Source of the DNA: Nocardia cyriacigeorgica
GTDB taxonomy: Bacteria > Actinomycetota > Actinomycetes > Mycobacteriales > Mycobacteriaceae
Reading direction: 5' to 3'
DNA length: 51,077 nt
NCBI RefSeq assembly: GCF_010858045.1
Contig: NZ_JAAGVC010000038.1
Span: 1-51,077, forward strand
This document shows positions 25,215 to 34,449 of the stretch, piece by piece (the stretch's first letter is position 1; each line of letters starts with the position of its first letter). The notes under the pieces are model-generated. The model saw only the letters and a list, made by a program, of their open reading frames with translations. It was not told the DNA's origin and ran no database searches. A program made the translations under genes and the position numbers.

Positions 25215-26954
25215 CTACTTGGTCAGGGCGCCTTCATGCACCTCGGTGGCATGCTTGCCCGAACCCCAGCCGACGTGGGCCTCGGCCCGCATCCGCTCGA
25301 CCATGTGCGGGTAGTGCAGCTCGAAGGCCGGACGCTCGGACCGGATCCGCGGCAGCTCGTAGAAGTTGTGCCGCGGCGGCGGGCAGGTGGTGGCCCACTC
25401 CAGCGAGTTGCCGTAGCCCCACGGATCGTCCACGGTGACGACCTCGCCGTAACGGTAGCTCTTGAAGACGTTCCACAGGAACGGCAGCATCGAGGCGCCC
25501 AGCACGAACGCGCCGATGGTGGAGACCGTGTTCAGCGTGGTGAAGCCGTCGCTGGGCAGGTAGTCGGCGTAACGGCGCGGCATACCCTCCGCACCCAGCC
25601 AGTGCTGCACCAGGAAGGTGGTGTGGAAGCCGATGAAGGTGGTCCAGAAGTGCCACTTGGCCAGCCGCTCGTCCATCATGCGGCCGGTCATCTTGGGGAA
25701 CCAGAAGTAGATGCCGGCGTAGGTGGCGAACACGATGGTGCCGAAGAGCACGTAGTGGAAGTGCGCGACCACGAAGTAGGAGTCGGTGACGTGGAAGTCC
25801 AGCGGCGGGCTGGCCAGGATGACACCGGACAGACCACCGAAGAGGAAGGTGACGATGAAGCCGATGGAGAACAGCATCGGCGATTCGAAGGTCAGCTGCC
25901 CCTTCCACATGGTGCCGATCCAGTTGAAGAACTTCACACCGGTCGGGACCGCGATCAGGAAGGTCATGAACGAGAAGTACGGCAGCAGCACCGCGCCGGT
26001 GGCGTACATGTGGTGCGCCCACACCGCGATGGACAGGGCGGCGATGCCGAGGGTGGCGTAGACCAGGGTGGTGTAACCGAAGATCGGCTTACGGCTGAAG
26101 ACCGGGAAGATCTCGGAGACGATGCCGAAGAACGGCAGCGCGATGATGTACACCTCGGGGTGGCCGAAGAACCAGAACAGGTGCTGGTAGAGCAGGATGC
26201 CGCCGGTGGCCGGGTCGTAGATGTGGCCACCCAGGTGGCGGTCGTAGGCCAGGCCGAACAGGGCGGCGGTCAGCAGCGGGAAGGCGAGCAGGACCAGGAC
26301 GCTGGTGACGGCGATGTTCCAGGTGAAGATCGGCATCCGGAACATGGTCATACCGGGCGCACGCAGGCAGACCACGGTGGTGAGCATGTTGACACCACCG
26401 AGGATGGTGCCGAGACCCGAGACCGCGAGGCCCAGGATCCACAGGTCGGTGCCGACGCCCGGGGAGTGCAGGATGTCGGTCAGCGGGACGTAGGCCGTCC
26501 AGCCGAAGTCGGCCGCGCCGCCGGGGGTGATGAAGCCCGCGGTCGCCATGGTGGCGCCGAACGCGTACAGCCAGTAGCTGAAGGCGTTCAGTCGCGGGAA
26601 GGCGACGTCGGGGGCGCCGATCTGCAGCGGCAGGATGATGTTGGCGAAGCCGAACACGATCGCGGTCGCATAGAACAGCAGCATGATCGTGCCGTGCATG
26701 GTGAACAGCTGGTTGAACTGCTCGGGCGAGAGGAACTGCAGACCCGGGCGCGCCAGCTCGCCACGCATCATCAGCGCCATCAGGCCGCCGATGAGGAAGA
26801 AGACCATCGAGGTCGTCAGGTACATGACGCCGAGGACCTTCGGGTCGGTCGTGGTGACCATCTTGTAGATGAACGACCCCTTGGGACCGGTCCGCGCCGG
26901 AAAAGGCCTAGTCGCTTCTAATTGAGGGACTGGCTGGGGCTCTACGGCAGTCAC
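25215..26954 (-). CDS. ctaD: Cytochrome c oxidase aa3 subunit I
   Basis: A 579-residue haem-copper oxidase with 12 predicted helices. Visible ligands are the His in FTMHGTIMLLFY (haem a), WFFGHPEVYI (CuB His and the cross-linked Tyr), AHHMYATG (two CuB His) and FHYVLFG (haem a3/a His region). It is the catalytic subunit of the aa3 oxidase that works with the cytochrome bcc complex. GTG 26954 is the start, supported by AGGAGG five bases upstream. It is first in a leftward run towards serB2 with a 150-bp gap. The ortholog is Rv3043c. An antisense open frame of ~590 codons over it is a codon-bias shadow. Confidence 0.98.
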   Translation of the reverse strand: MTAVEPQPVPQLEATRPFPARTGPKGSFIYKMVTTTDPKVLGVMYLTTSMVFFLIGGLMALMMRGELARPGLQFLSPEQFNQLFTMHGTIMLLFYATAIVFGFANIILPLQIGAPDVAFPRLNAFSYWLYAFGATMATAGFITPGGAADFGWTAYVPLTDILHSPGVGTDLWILGLAVSGLGTILGGVNMLTTVVCLRAPGMTMFRMPIFTWNIAVTSVLVLLAFPLLTAALFGLAYDRHLGGHIYDPATGGILLYQHLFWFFGHPEVYIIALPFFGIVSEIFPVFSRKPIFGYTTLVYATLGIAALSIAVWAHHMYATGAVLLPYFSFMTFLIAVPTGVKFFNWIGTMWKGQLTFESPMLFSIGFIVTFLFGGLSGVILASPPLDFHVTDSYFVVAHFHYVLFGTIVFATYAGIYFWFPKMTGRMMDERLAKWHFWTTFIGFHTTFLVQHWLGAEGMPRRYADYLPSDGFTTLNTVSTIGAFVLGASMLPFLWNVFKSYRYGEVVTVDDPWGYGNSLEWATTCPPPRHNFYELPRIRSERPAFELHYPHMVERMRAEAHVGWGSGKHATEVHEGALTK

Positions 26955-27252
26955 TGATCCTCCTGAAGGTGCCTTTAGGTCGCTCCGCAGGCTCCACTGT
27001 CAGCATGTGTCCGGTGGCGCCCGGGCACACGACGGTTAGCTTGCGCTCTTCGAATCGTAAACCGTGCTGCCGCAGGCGACCGAGCGGGTCCTACTCTGTG
27101 TCGTATTCGCGGCCCCTCGACACCCGTTTCCGCTGCCCTGGCCCGGTGTGTCGGCGCGGCGCGGACCGATGAGTCCGGCTCGACCGCGTCGTCTCTATCG
27201 ATGGACATCGCCGCTGATCCCGGCGGCGGTGCGAACACCGAGGAGAGCGCAG
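26955..27252. promoter_or_regulatory. Divergent promoter region of ctaD and the VOC gene
   Basis: This ~300-bp gap carries the AGGAGG site of ctaD and the AGGAG site (27241-27245) of the rightward gene at its edges. A near-perfect dyad at about 27007-27030 (GTGTCCGG against CCGGGCACAC) would be within the ctaD leader or promoter. No tRNA, small gene or known riboswitch is visible. Confidence 0.5.
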
Positions 27253-28056
27253 ATGGCACAGAACGCAGCGCACCGGCCCGGCGATCCCTGCTGGGTCGAT
27301 GTCTACAGCTCCGACCCCGATCGCACGATCGCCTTCTACGGGGAACTGTTCGGCTGGACCGCCGAACGCGATGACGATTTCGGCGGCTATCTCACCTTCC
27401 GCACCGACGGTAAGGCCGTCGGCGGCGGGATGGGCCGGATGCCCGATGATCCCGACAGCCCGGATCAGTGGACGGTCTACCTGGCCGTCGAGGACGCCGA
27501 GGCGACCGCGAGGGCCGCCGTCGCGCACGGCGGGCAGATCGTGGTGGCGCCGATGGCGGTCGGCGATCTCGGCTCGATGGCGATCCTCGGCGATTCCAGC
27601 GGCGCGGGGGTCGGCATCTGGCAGGCGGGCACCTTCGGCGGTTTCGAGACCGCCGGGCTGGTCGAGGGCGGGCAGTGGAGCGATCATCACGGCGCCCCCT
27701 CCTGGTTCGAACTCACCACCCGCGATTTCGCCGGCTCGGTCGAGTTCTATCGGACCGTCTTCGGCTGGGACGACCTGTTCCCGATCTCCGACACCCCGGA
27801 GTTCCGCTACAGCACGCTGCATTCCACCAGCCCCATGCTCGGTGGCGTGATGGACGGTTCGAGTTTCCTGCCGGAGGGGTCACCGGGCGGATGGTCGGTG
27901 TATTTCGGCGCCGACGACGTCGACGCCACCGTCGCGAAGGCGGTGCGGCTGGGTGCGACGGTGACCGCGCCCGCCGAGGACACCCCGTACGGGCGGCTGG
28001 CCACTCTCGTCGACCCGAACGGTGCGCGATTCAGCCTCGGCGGCGACAAGGGCTGA
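27253..28056 (+). CDS. Two-domain VOC (glyoxalase/bleomycin-resistance) family protein
   Basis: 267 residues made of two repeated VOC domains. Each begins with a W-x-(D/E)-L/V-x-(S/T) strand (PCWVDVYSSD and PSWFELTTRD), then a helix FYGELFGW or FYRTVFGWDD, and ends VGIWQAG or G-ARFSLGG. This is the actinobacterial CFP30B/27-kDa-antigen type. Metal-ligand positions of true glyoxalase I are not all obvious, so the substrate is unknown. ATG 27253 follows AGGAG at a good distance. It ends about 70 bp before the FecB gene with no terminator, so co-transcription is possible. Confidence 0.9.
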   Translation: MAQNAAHRPGDPCWVDVYSSDPDRTIAFYGELFGWTAERDDDFGGYLTFRTDGKAVGGGMGRMPDDPDSPDQWTVYLAVEDAEATARAAVAHGGQIVVAPMAVGDLGSMAILGDSSGAGVGIWQAGTFGGFETAGLVEGGQWSDHHGAPSWFELTTRDFAGSVEFYRTVFGWDDLFPISDTPEFRYSTLHSTSPMLGGVMDGSSFLPEGSPGGWSVYFGADDVDATVAKAVRLGATVTAPAEDTPYGRLATLVDPNGARFSLGGDKG

Positions 28057-28101
28057 GCACCGGCCGACCTCACCTGCGGATCGAGGGTGCGCGCATGTAC
28101 C

Positions 28102-28121
28102 CTCACCGGCATGCCGGTGAG
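28102..28121. promoter_or_regulatory. 20-bp perfect palindrome at the fecB start
   Basis: CTCACCGGCA followed by its exact reverse complement, with no spacer. It covers ATG 28111, and its right half supplies the GGTGAG ribosome site of ATG 28126. It could be an operator or a start-site hairpin that hides the ribosome site. Chance cannot be excluded in such GC-rich DNA, but 10 bp of perfect symmetry exactly here is notable. Confidence 0.45.
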
Positions 28122-28125
28122 CGCG

Positions 28126-29172
28126 ATGGGTCATGCACGCACCCGAATCCGCACGATCATGGGTGCCGTCGTCGTCGGCTGCGCCGCGATGCTCGGCGCG
28201 GGTTGCGCGACGCCCGCCGATGATTCGGCCTCGATCATCCGCACCACCACCAATATCGCCGGTGCGGGTGTGGTGGGGCTCGAGCGCGATACCGCGCACG
28301 CGTGCAGCCTGCCCACCGCGCCCGATCCGGCCGCCGGCGCCACCCGCACCGTCACCCACCCGTTCGGCGTCACCGAGGTGCCCGCCGACCCGCAGCGCAT
28401 CGTGGTGCTCAGTACCGCGGCGCTGGACGCGGTGTGTGCGGTGGGCCTGTGGGAGCGGGTGGTCGGCGCCGCCACCGTCGATGGCCCGCGCCCGCAGCCG
28501 AGCTACCTGGGCACCGGCATCTCCGAGATCCCCGGCGTCGGCACCGTCGCCGCGCCGGACCCCGCCCTGATCGCGGCCCTGCACCCCGATCTCATCATCG
28601 GTGACCTGCCCGCGGCCGGCGCCGATTTCGGTGCGCTGTCGGGGATCGCGCCGACGGTGCTGATCGGTGACACGGGCGACTGGCAGCACCAGTTCACCTC
28701 CCTCGCCGCGGCAATGGGACGGTCCGCGGCGGCGGAGACGGCGCTGGCGAACTTCCGCACCGAGGCGGCCGACGCCGGAAACGCCGTGGCCGCCAATCTC
28801 ACTCAGGCCTCCCTCGTCCGCTTCACCGGCGACGGCACCAGGGTGCTCGGCAACGAGACCATGCCCGCGCAGGTGCTCGCGGCCCTCGGCGCCCATCGTC
28901 CGACCGCCCAGCGCGCGGGCTCGTTCGACGTCGACGAATCCGAGCTGACGCCGGTGGAAGGCGATCTGATCTACGTCATGTTCGCCGGCCCCGAAGGCCG
29001 CGAACACGGCGAGACGGTGCTGCGTTCGGATGAGTGGAAGGCGCTCGGCGCCGCCACCGACCGGCGGGTGTTCGCGGTGGACGACACCATCTGGCACACC
29101 AAGGGCCTGACCGCGGCCCGCGCCGTGCTCACCGATCTGCGCAACACCCTCAACGCCTACGTCAACGACTGA
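28126..29172 (+). CDS. fecB: FecB-like siderophore/haem-binding lipoprotein (Rv3044-like)
   Basis: A class III periplasmic-binding-type lipoprotein. The signal peptide is G-HARTRIRTIMGAVVVGCAAM with lipobox LGAGC. The mature part has the binding-protein opening VTHPFGVTEVPADPQRIVVLSTAALDAVCAVGL, PDLIIGDLPA, and a C-terminal TDRRVFAVDDTIWHTKGLTAA. M. tuberculosis FecB (Rv3044) binds siderophore and haem and sits at the same position beside ctaD and serB2. ATG 28126 is preferred because GGTGAG precedes it; ATG 28111 or GTG 28087 would lengthen the signal peptide. It lies directly upstream of the NRPS region, which makes transport of an NRPS-derived chelator an attractive but untested idea. Confidence 0.88.
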   Translation: MGHARTRIRTIMGAVVVGCAAMLGAGCATPADDSASIIRTTTNIAGAGVVGLERDTAHACSLPTAPDPAAGATRTVTHPFGVTEVPADPQRIVVLSTAALDAVCAVGLWERVVGAATVDGPRPQPSYLGTGISEIPGVGTVAAPDPALIAALHPDLIIGDLPAAGADFGALSGIAPTVLIGDTGDWQHQFTSLAAAMGRSAAAETALANFRTEAADAGNAVAANLTQASLVRFTGDGTRVLGNETMPAQVLAALGAHRPTAQRAGSFDVDESELTPVEGDLIYVMFAGPEGREHGETVLRSDEWKALGAATDRRVFAVDDTIWHTKGLTAARAVLTDLRNTLNAYVND

Positions 29173-29316
29173 TGCCCCGGCCGGGGCCACCCTTGGTGGG
29201 CAAACCACCACCCTGAGAGGGTGTGAGCCCGCGCCTTGGGGTGCTGGGGCCGCGGCCCCGTGACGGCGAGAGTGGAAGACAACCAACAGCGCCTTCCATT
29301 CCTCCGAGGGGACACC
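29173..29316. terminator. Hairpin-rich gap after fecB
   Basis: GCCCCGGCCGGGGC (29174-29187) follows the fecB stop by one base and would fold as a short G/C stem. A second perfect stem pairs CACCCT (29209-29214) with AGGGTG (29218-29223). These probably end the fecB transcript. The right part leads to the GAGGGG ribosome site (29306-29311) of the next gene and should hold its promoter, though no clear -10 box is seen. Confidence 0.55.
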
Positions 29317-29775
29317 ATGCACACTCCAGTCGAATCGCACACCGGCAACGTCACCGTGCTGCCGACGGCCCGGCCCGCCGCCGTCGACCCGCAGGCGGTC
29401 GTGCTGGACGCCGCGGATGTCTCGCTGTCCTATGCCGAGCTGGACAGCTGGTCGAACCGACTGGCCAGGCTGCTGCTCGAGATCGGCGCGGGCCCGGGGA
29501 TCCGCGTGGCGATCGCCGTCGACGAGCCGGTGGAGGCCGTGGTCGCCGAACGCGCCGTCGTCAAGATCGGCGCGATCCCGATGACGATGCAGGAGGGCGA
29601 GTCCACCGCCTTCGGCACCGGTATCGGTGTCACCACCAAGCAGGAACGTCCGCAGCTCGACGATCGGATCAGCTGGCTGGTGCTCGATGACCGGTCGACG
29701 TTGCGGCGCTACCTGGCCGGCTCGGACGGCCCGCTGACCGAGGCGGATTTCGCGGTCATCGCACGCTCGGCCTGA
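29317..29775 (+). CDS. Stand-alone N-terminal fragment of an NRPS adenylation domain
   Basis: 152 residues with an excellent ribosome site (GAGGGG, 5 nt before ATG). From AVVLDAADVSLSYAELDSWS through RLARLLLEIGAGPG, VAIAVDEPVEAVVAERAVVKIGA and GVTTKQ...SWLVLDDRSTLRR it lines up with the first ~150 residues of the second NRPS adenylation domain (SWSNR / AWSNR, WLLLDDLPTMRR). It stops just before the ATP-binding A3 motif, so it cannot adenylate alone. The usual PLDPS-HPVERIEHML stretch is replaced by MTMQEGESTAFGTG. It is either a relic of a duplicated module or a retained accessory protein; the clean ORF and strong ribosome site favour the latter. It lies 204 bp before the NRPS, same strand. 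Confidence 0.75.
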   Translation: MHTPVESHTGNVTVLPTARPAAVDPQAVVLDAADVSLSYAELDSWSNRLARLLLEIGAGPGIRVAIAVDEPVEAVVAERAVVKIGAIPMTMQEGESTAFGTGIGVTTKQERPQLDDRISWLVLDDRSTLRRYLAGSDGPLTEADFAVIARSA

Positions 29776-29885
29776 TCGGCGTTTTCTGCTCGTCGCGCGG
29801 CGCGGCCCGGCCCGGAAAATCGCGGGCGCGCAGTGTGGCCGATACGCCCACGGCGCGGCGCGCGCCGGTTCACACTGGACTTGCC

Positions 29886-29972
29886 GTGTTGTTGCTGCGC
29901 GGCGAGTACTACCACCACCGGGGTAGCTCGGGGGCGAATGCCTCGGTCGGCTACAGCGCGGTCGGAACGTAG
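29886..29972 (+). CDS. Candidate leader peptide upstream of the NRPS
   Basis: A GTG-initiated frame of 28 codons reading VLLLRGEYYHHRGSSGANAS then VGYSAVGT. An in-frame GTG at 29835 would give 45 residues. The tandem TAC TAC CAC CAC codons (29907-29918) are followed at once by a potential hairpin (GTAGC 29923-29927 with GCTAC 29950-29954, plus an inner GGGC/GCCT-type stem). The stop TAG overlaps the AGGA ribosome site of the NRPS, 7 nt before its ATG. This is the layout of a translation-coupled attenuator. The initiation site is weak (GGA only), so it may be a chance ORF. Confidence 0.35.
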   Translation: MLLLRGEYYHHRGSSGANASVGYSAVGT

Positions 29973-29979
29973 GACTTCC

Positions 29980-32900
29980 ATGACACAGCTATCCTCCGCA
30001 CCCACCGACTCCGCACCCGCTCTCCCGGCGGGCGCGTTCCCGCTCTCTGCCGCCCAGCGCGGTATCTGGTTCGCCCAGCACGTCGCGGGCGACACCCCGA
30101 TCTCGATCGCCCAGTACATCGAGCTGGCCGGGCCGATCGACGCGCAAGCCCTGGCAGCGGCCGCCCGGCAGGCCGGGCGCGAGTTCGGCACCGGGTATCT
30201 GCGACTGATCGAGGTCGACGGCCATCCGTTCCAGGTCGTCGATCCCACGCTGGACGACAGCATCCGCGAACTGGACCTGCGCGCGGAGCCGGACCCGGAG
30301 GCCGCGGCACACGCCTGGATGCGCGCCGAATATTCCGCGCCCCTGGAGCTGACCCGGGATCGGCTGGTGCGGATGGCGATGCTGCGGCTGAGCGATGAGC
30401 GCTGGTTCTGGTATTCGCGCATCCACCACATCGTGCTCGACGGCATGGGCGCGCTGGCCATGGTGCAGCGCACCGCCGAGCTGTACAACGCGGCCGCCGA
30501 GGGCAGGCAGGCGCCGCCGTGCAAGGCCGAGGATCTGCGCCGCATCGTCGACGCCGATCTGGCCTATCGCAGCTCCGACCGGTTCGCCGCCGACCGTGAG
30601 TACTGGCGTGACCATCTGGCCGGAATGGCCGATCCGGTGAATCTGGCCGGGCGCACCGCCGAGGTCGAGGCGCATCCGGCCCGCGTCGCGGGCGCGCTGC
30701 CCGCCGAGACCGCGGCCCTACTGGACGAGGTGGCCGAGGCGGCCGGTTCCGGGATGGCGCCGACGGTGGTGGCCGCGTTCGCCGCCTACCTGTCGACGAT
30801 GACCGGCGCCGGCGAGGTGGTGCTGAGCCTGCCGGTGTCGGCGCGGATCACCGCGACGCTGCGGCGTTCGGGCGGGATGATCGCCAATGTGGTCCCGCTG
30901 CGGCTGACGCTGTCGCCGACGATGACGGTGGGTGCGACGATCCTGGCCGCGCAGGGCGAGCTGACCGGTGCGCTGCGGCGACAGCGCTACCGGCAGGAGG
31001 ACATCGTCCGCGATCTTGGCTGGTCCATGGACGAGGCCGCCTCCTTCGGTCCGACGGTGAATCTGATGATGGCCGACACCAGGATCACGCTCGGCTCGGT
31101 CGTCGGCCGGCTGCATGTGCTCACCTCCGGGCTGATCGACGATCTGTTCGTCAACCTGTATCCGGGCGTCGGCGGGGAGAGCACCCACATCGATTTCCAG
31201 GCCAACGCCAACCTCTACAGCGATCCCGAACTGGCAGCCCACCACGAACGGTTCCTGCTGTTCCTGCACCGATTCCTGGCCGCGGGGGTCGACGCCCCGC
31301 TGGCAGGCATCGTGGCGCTGACCCACGCCGAGCGGGGTGAGCTGGTGCCTGCGCACGGCCCTGCGGGTGGCGCCGAGCGGACGCTGCCCGAACTGCTCGC
31401 CGCGGTGCGCGACCCGGAGGCCGTCGCGCTGGTGGGCGGCGCGGTGCGGCTGACCTACCGCGAGGTCGACGAGTACACCAACCGGCTGGCCCGGGTGCTG
31501 ATCACGGCCGGGGCCGGGCCCGAACGCGGTGTCGCCACGGCCATCCCGCGTTCGGTGGAATCGGTGCTGGCGATGTTCGCGATCGCGAAGACCGGCGCGG
31601 CGTTCGTGCCGATCGATCCCACGTATCCGCTGGACCGTATCGAGCACATGCTCGACGACAGCGGTGTGGTCGCGGGCGTCACGGTGGCCGACGCGCGCGA
31701 GACCTTGCCGGAGCACGTGGAGTGGCTGGTGCTCGACGATCTCGCCACCGCCGAATCGGTGGCCGCGCGGGATCCGGGGCCGGTTCACGACGCCGACCGA
31801 CGCGCGCCCGTGCGTCTGGATCAGGTCGCCTACATCATCTACACCTCCGGTTCCACCGGTCTGCCCAAAGGCGTCCTGGTCACCCACCGTGGTCTCGCCG
31901 ATCTGGCGGCCGGCTCCGGCGCGGGCTTCGGTGTCGACGCCGACGCTGTTGTCGCACATGCCGTCTCGCCCAGCTTCGACATCTCGGTCGAGGAGATCCT
32001 CATCGCTTACACCGCGGGGGCCACGCTGGTGGTGGTGCCGCCCGCCGCGTTTGCGGGCGAGGAGCTGGCCGAGGTGCTGCGCACCTTCGAGGTCACCCAT
32101 CTCAATGTGACGCCGACGGTGGTGGGATCGCTGGATCCGGCGTCGCTGCCGCGGCTGCGGACGGTGGTCGTCGGCGGTGACGCCTGCCCGCCGGAACTGG
32201 TGACCACCTGGGCGGGCCGCGCGCTCATCAATGGCTACGGACCGACCGAGACCACCGTCACCGCCACCCTCACCGCGCCGATGACGCCCGGCGCCCCGGT
32301 GACCATCGGTGGCCCGGCCCGTGCGGTCCGTGCGGTGGTGCTGGATGCGTGGTTGCGCCCGGTGGCGCCCGGCGCCGTCGGCGAGCTGTATCTCGCGGGT
32401 CCAGGGGTGGCGCGCGGCTACCACCGGCGTACCGGGCTGACGGCGAGCAGGTTCGTCGCCGACCCGTACTCCCCCGGCGCGCGGATGTATCGCACCGGCG
32501 ATCTGGTGCGCTGGATCGCCGCGCACGGCCGGCACGAGCTGGAGTACCAGGGCCGCAGCGACTTCCAGGTCAAGATCCGCGGCTTCCGGATCGAGCTCGG
32601 CGAGATCGACGATGCGCTGCAGCGGCAACCGGGGGTGGAGTTCGCGTTGACCCTCGGGACCGAGACTCCTGCGGGGTCAACAGCTCTGGTGTCGTATGTG
32701 CTGGCCGCCGGCGACGTCCATCCGGAGGCTCTGCGTGCGGCGGTGGGCCGGAGCCTGCCCGCCTACATGGTGCCCTCGGTGATCATGATGCTCGACCAGG
32801 TGCCGCTCACCCCGCTGGGCAAGGTGGACCGTAAGGCGCTGCCCGCACCGGATTTCGCTCCGGCACCGACCACCGGGCGGGCGCCGTCCACTCCAGCCGA

Positions 32901-34449
32901 GCACACGCTCGCCGCCCTGTTCGCCGAGGTCCTCGGCCTGGACGCGGTGGGCGTCGACGACAGTTTCTTCGCGCTCGGCGGCGACAGCATCGTCTCGATC
33001 CAGCTGGTGTCGCGGGCCAAGGCGGCCGGATTGGGGTTCAGCGCGCGCGATGTGTTCGAGCGAAAGACGGTGGCGGCGTTGGCCGCTGTCGCTACCGAGG
33101 TGTCGGCGGAGCAGGTGCGCGAGTTGCCCGGCGGTGGGGTGGGTCCGGTGGACCTCACGCCGATCGTGTGGGCGATGGTGGAGCACGGGCGCCCATGGCA
33201 TCGGTTCGCGCAAGCCGTGCTGATCGGGCTGCCGGACGGGTTCACCCGGGACCGGTTGTGTGCCGCGCTGCGGACCGTCATCGACCACCACGATGTGCTG
33301 CGATCGACGTTGCGACCGGTCGGCGAGGCGTGGGAATGGGTTGTCGCCGGGCCGGGTTCGGTCGAGGTCGACGCGCTGATCGACGTCATCGAGGCTGGGC
33401 CCGACCCCGAAACCACCTGTGAGCGCGCACTCCAGGACGCCGCCGACCGGCTCGATCCCGAAGCCGGTGTGGTGGCCCGCTTCGTCATCATCGAGCACGG
33501 CGACGCCGAACCGCTGTGCTGGCTGGTGCTGCATCATCTGGTCACCGACGGAATCTCGTGGCGCATCCTGCTGCCCGATCTGGCCGTCGCGGCCGCGGGC
33601 GGCGAGCTCGCGCCGGTGGGCACGTCGTTCCGGCGCTGGGCGCGGGCGCAGACCGAGCAGGTCGCGACCCGCGCGGCCGAACTGCCGGTGTGGCAACGCA
33701 TCCTGTCGACCGAGGATCCCCCGTTCGGCCGCCGCGCCCTCGATCCCGCGGTCGACGTGGTCGCCACCATGGGCCGCCATCAGACGGTGATCCCGGCCGA
33801 GATCGCCGATGCCGCGGTGACCACCGTGCCCGATCGATTCCACTGCGGCGCCGACGATGTGTTGCTCGCCGCACTGACGATGGCGCTGTGCCGCTGGCGA
33901 ACCCGCACCGGTGCGCTGATCACCCTCGAAGGGCACGGCCGGGCCGAGGAGATCCTGCCCGGCGCCGATGTGGCGCGCACCGTCGGCTGGTTCACCAGCG
34001 TGTACCCGGTCGCGATCGACCTGGCCGGCATCGACCTCGACGACGCGTTCGCCGGTGGCGCCGCCGCGGGCGCCGCGGTGAAAGCGACCAAGGAACAGTT
34101 GCGCGCGGTCCCGGACAAGGGCGTCGGCTACGGCATGCTGCGTCACCTCGACGCCGAAACCGCCGCGGCCCTGGCCGAGACACCGCAGCCGCAGCTCGGA
34201 TTCAACTACCTCGGCCGGGCGGGCACCGCCACCTCCGGCGCGTGGCTGCCGCGCCGCTTCGCCGCCACCCAGGACGATGGCGCACCGCTGCCCGCCGTGA
34301 TCGATATCAATGCCGTGCTTACCGACGGCGGGCTGGAGGTGACCTGGGACTATGCGGGCCACCTGCTCGACGCCGACGACGTGGCCGAGCTCGCCGAGCT
34401 GTGGAGCGCGGCCCTGCGAGCGCTGGTCACGCATGCGGGCCACGCGGGC
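29980..34449 (+). other. NRPS module 1: starter C, A1, T1, E1
   Basis: C1 (HHIVLDG at residues 149-155) is EntF-like across its length: PLSAAQRGIWFAQ, a W-FWYSRIHHI motif and LINDLFVNLYPG-type text near the end. EntF-type starters accept aryl or acyl groups from a separate carrier protein. A1 has YTSGSTGLPKG (621-631) and catalytic Lys 948. By alignment with GrsA its pocket code is D-I-E-N-V-G-G-V-T. The D-x-E-N start recalls ornithine or hydroxyornithine codes, but the rest does not match any code I know well, so the substrate is unassigned. T1 is LGGDS (Ser1003). E1 has HHLVTDG (1185-1191), EGHGR, GWFTS-YPV and FNYLG, so it appears active. Confidence 0.85.

Noticed and set aside
25146..26921. 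591-codon rightward open frame opposite ctaD
   Set aside because: Antisense shadow of a strongly codon-biased gene; the product is Asp/Glu/Gly/His repeats without family features, and ctaD is certain.
29173..29316. IdeR box that would support iron control of the NRPS island
   Set aside because: No sequence close to the 19-bp iron box was seen in this gap, nor in 29776-29979.
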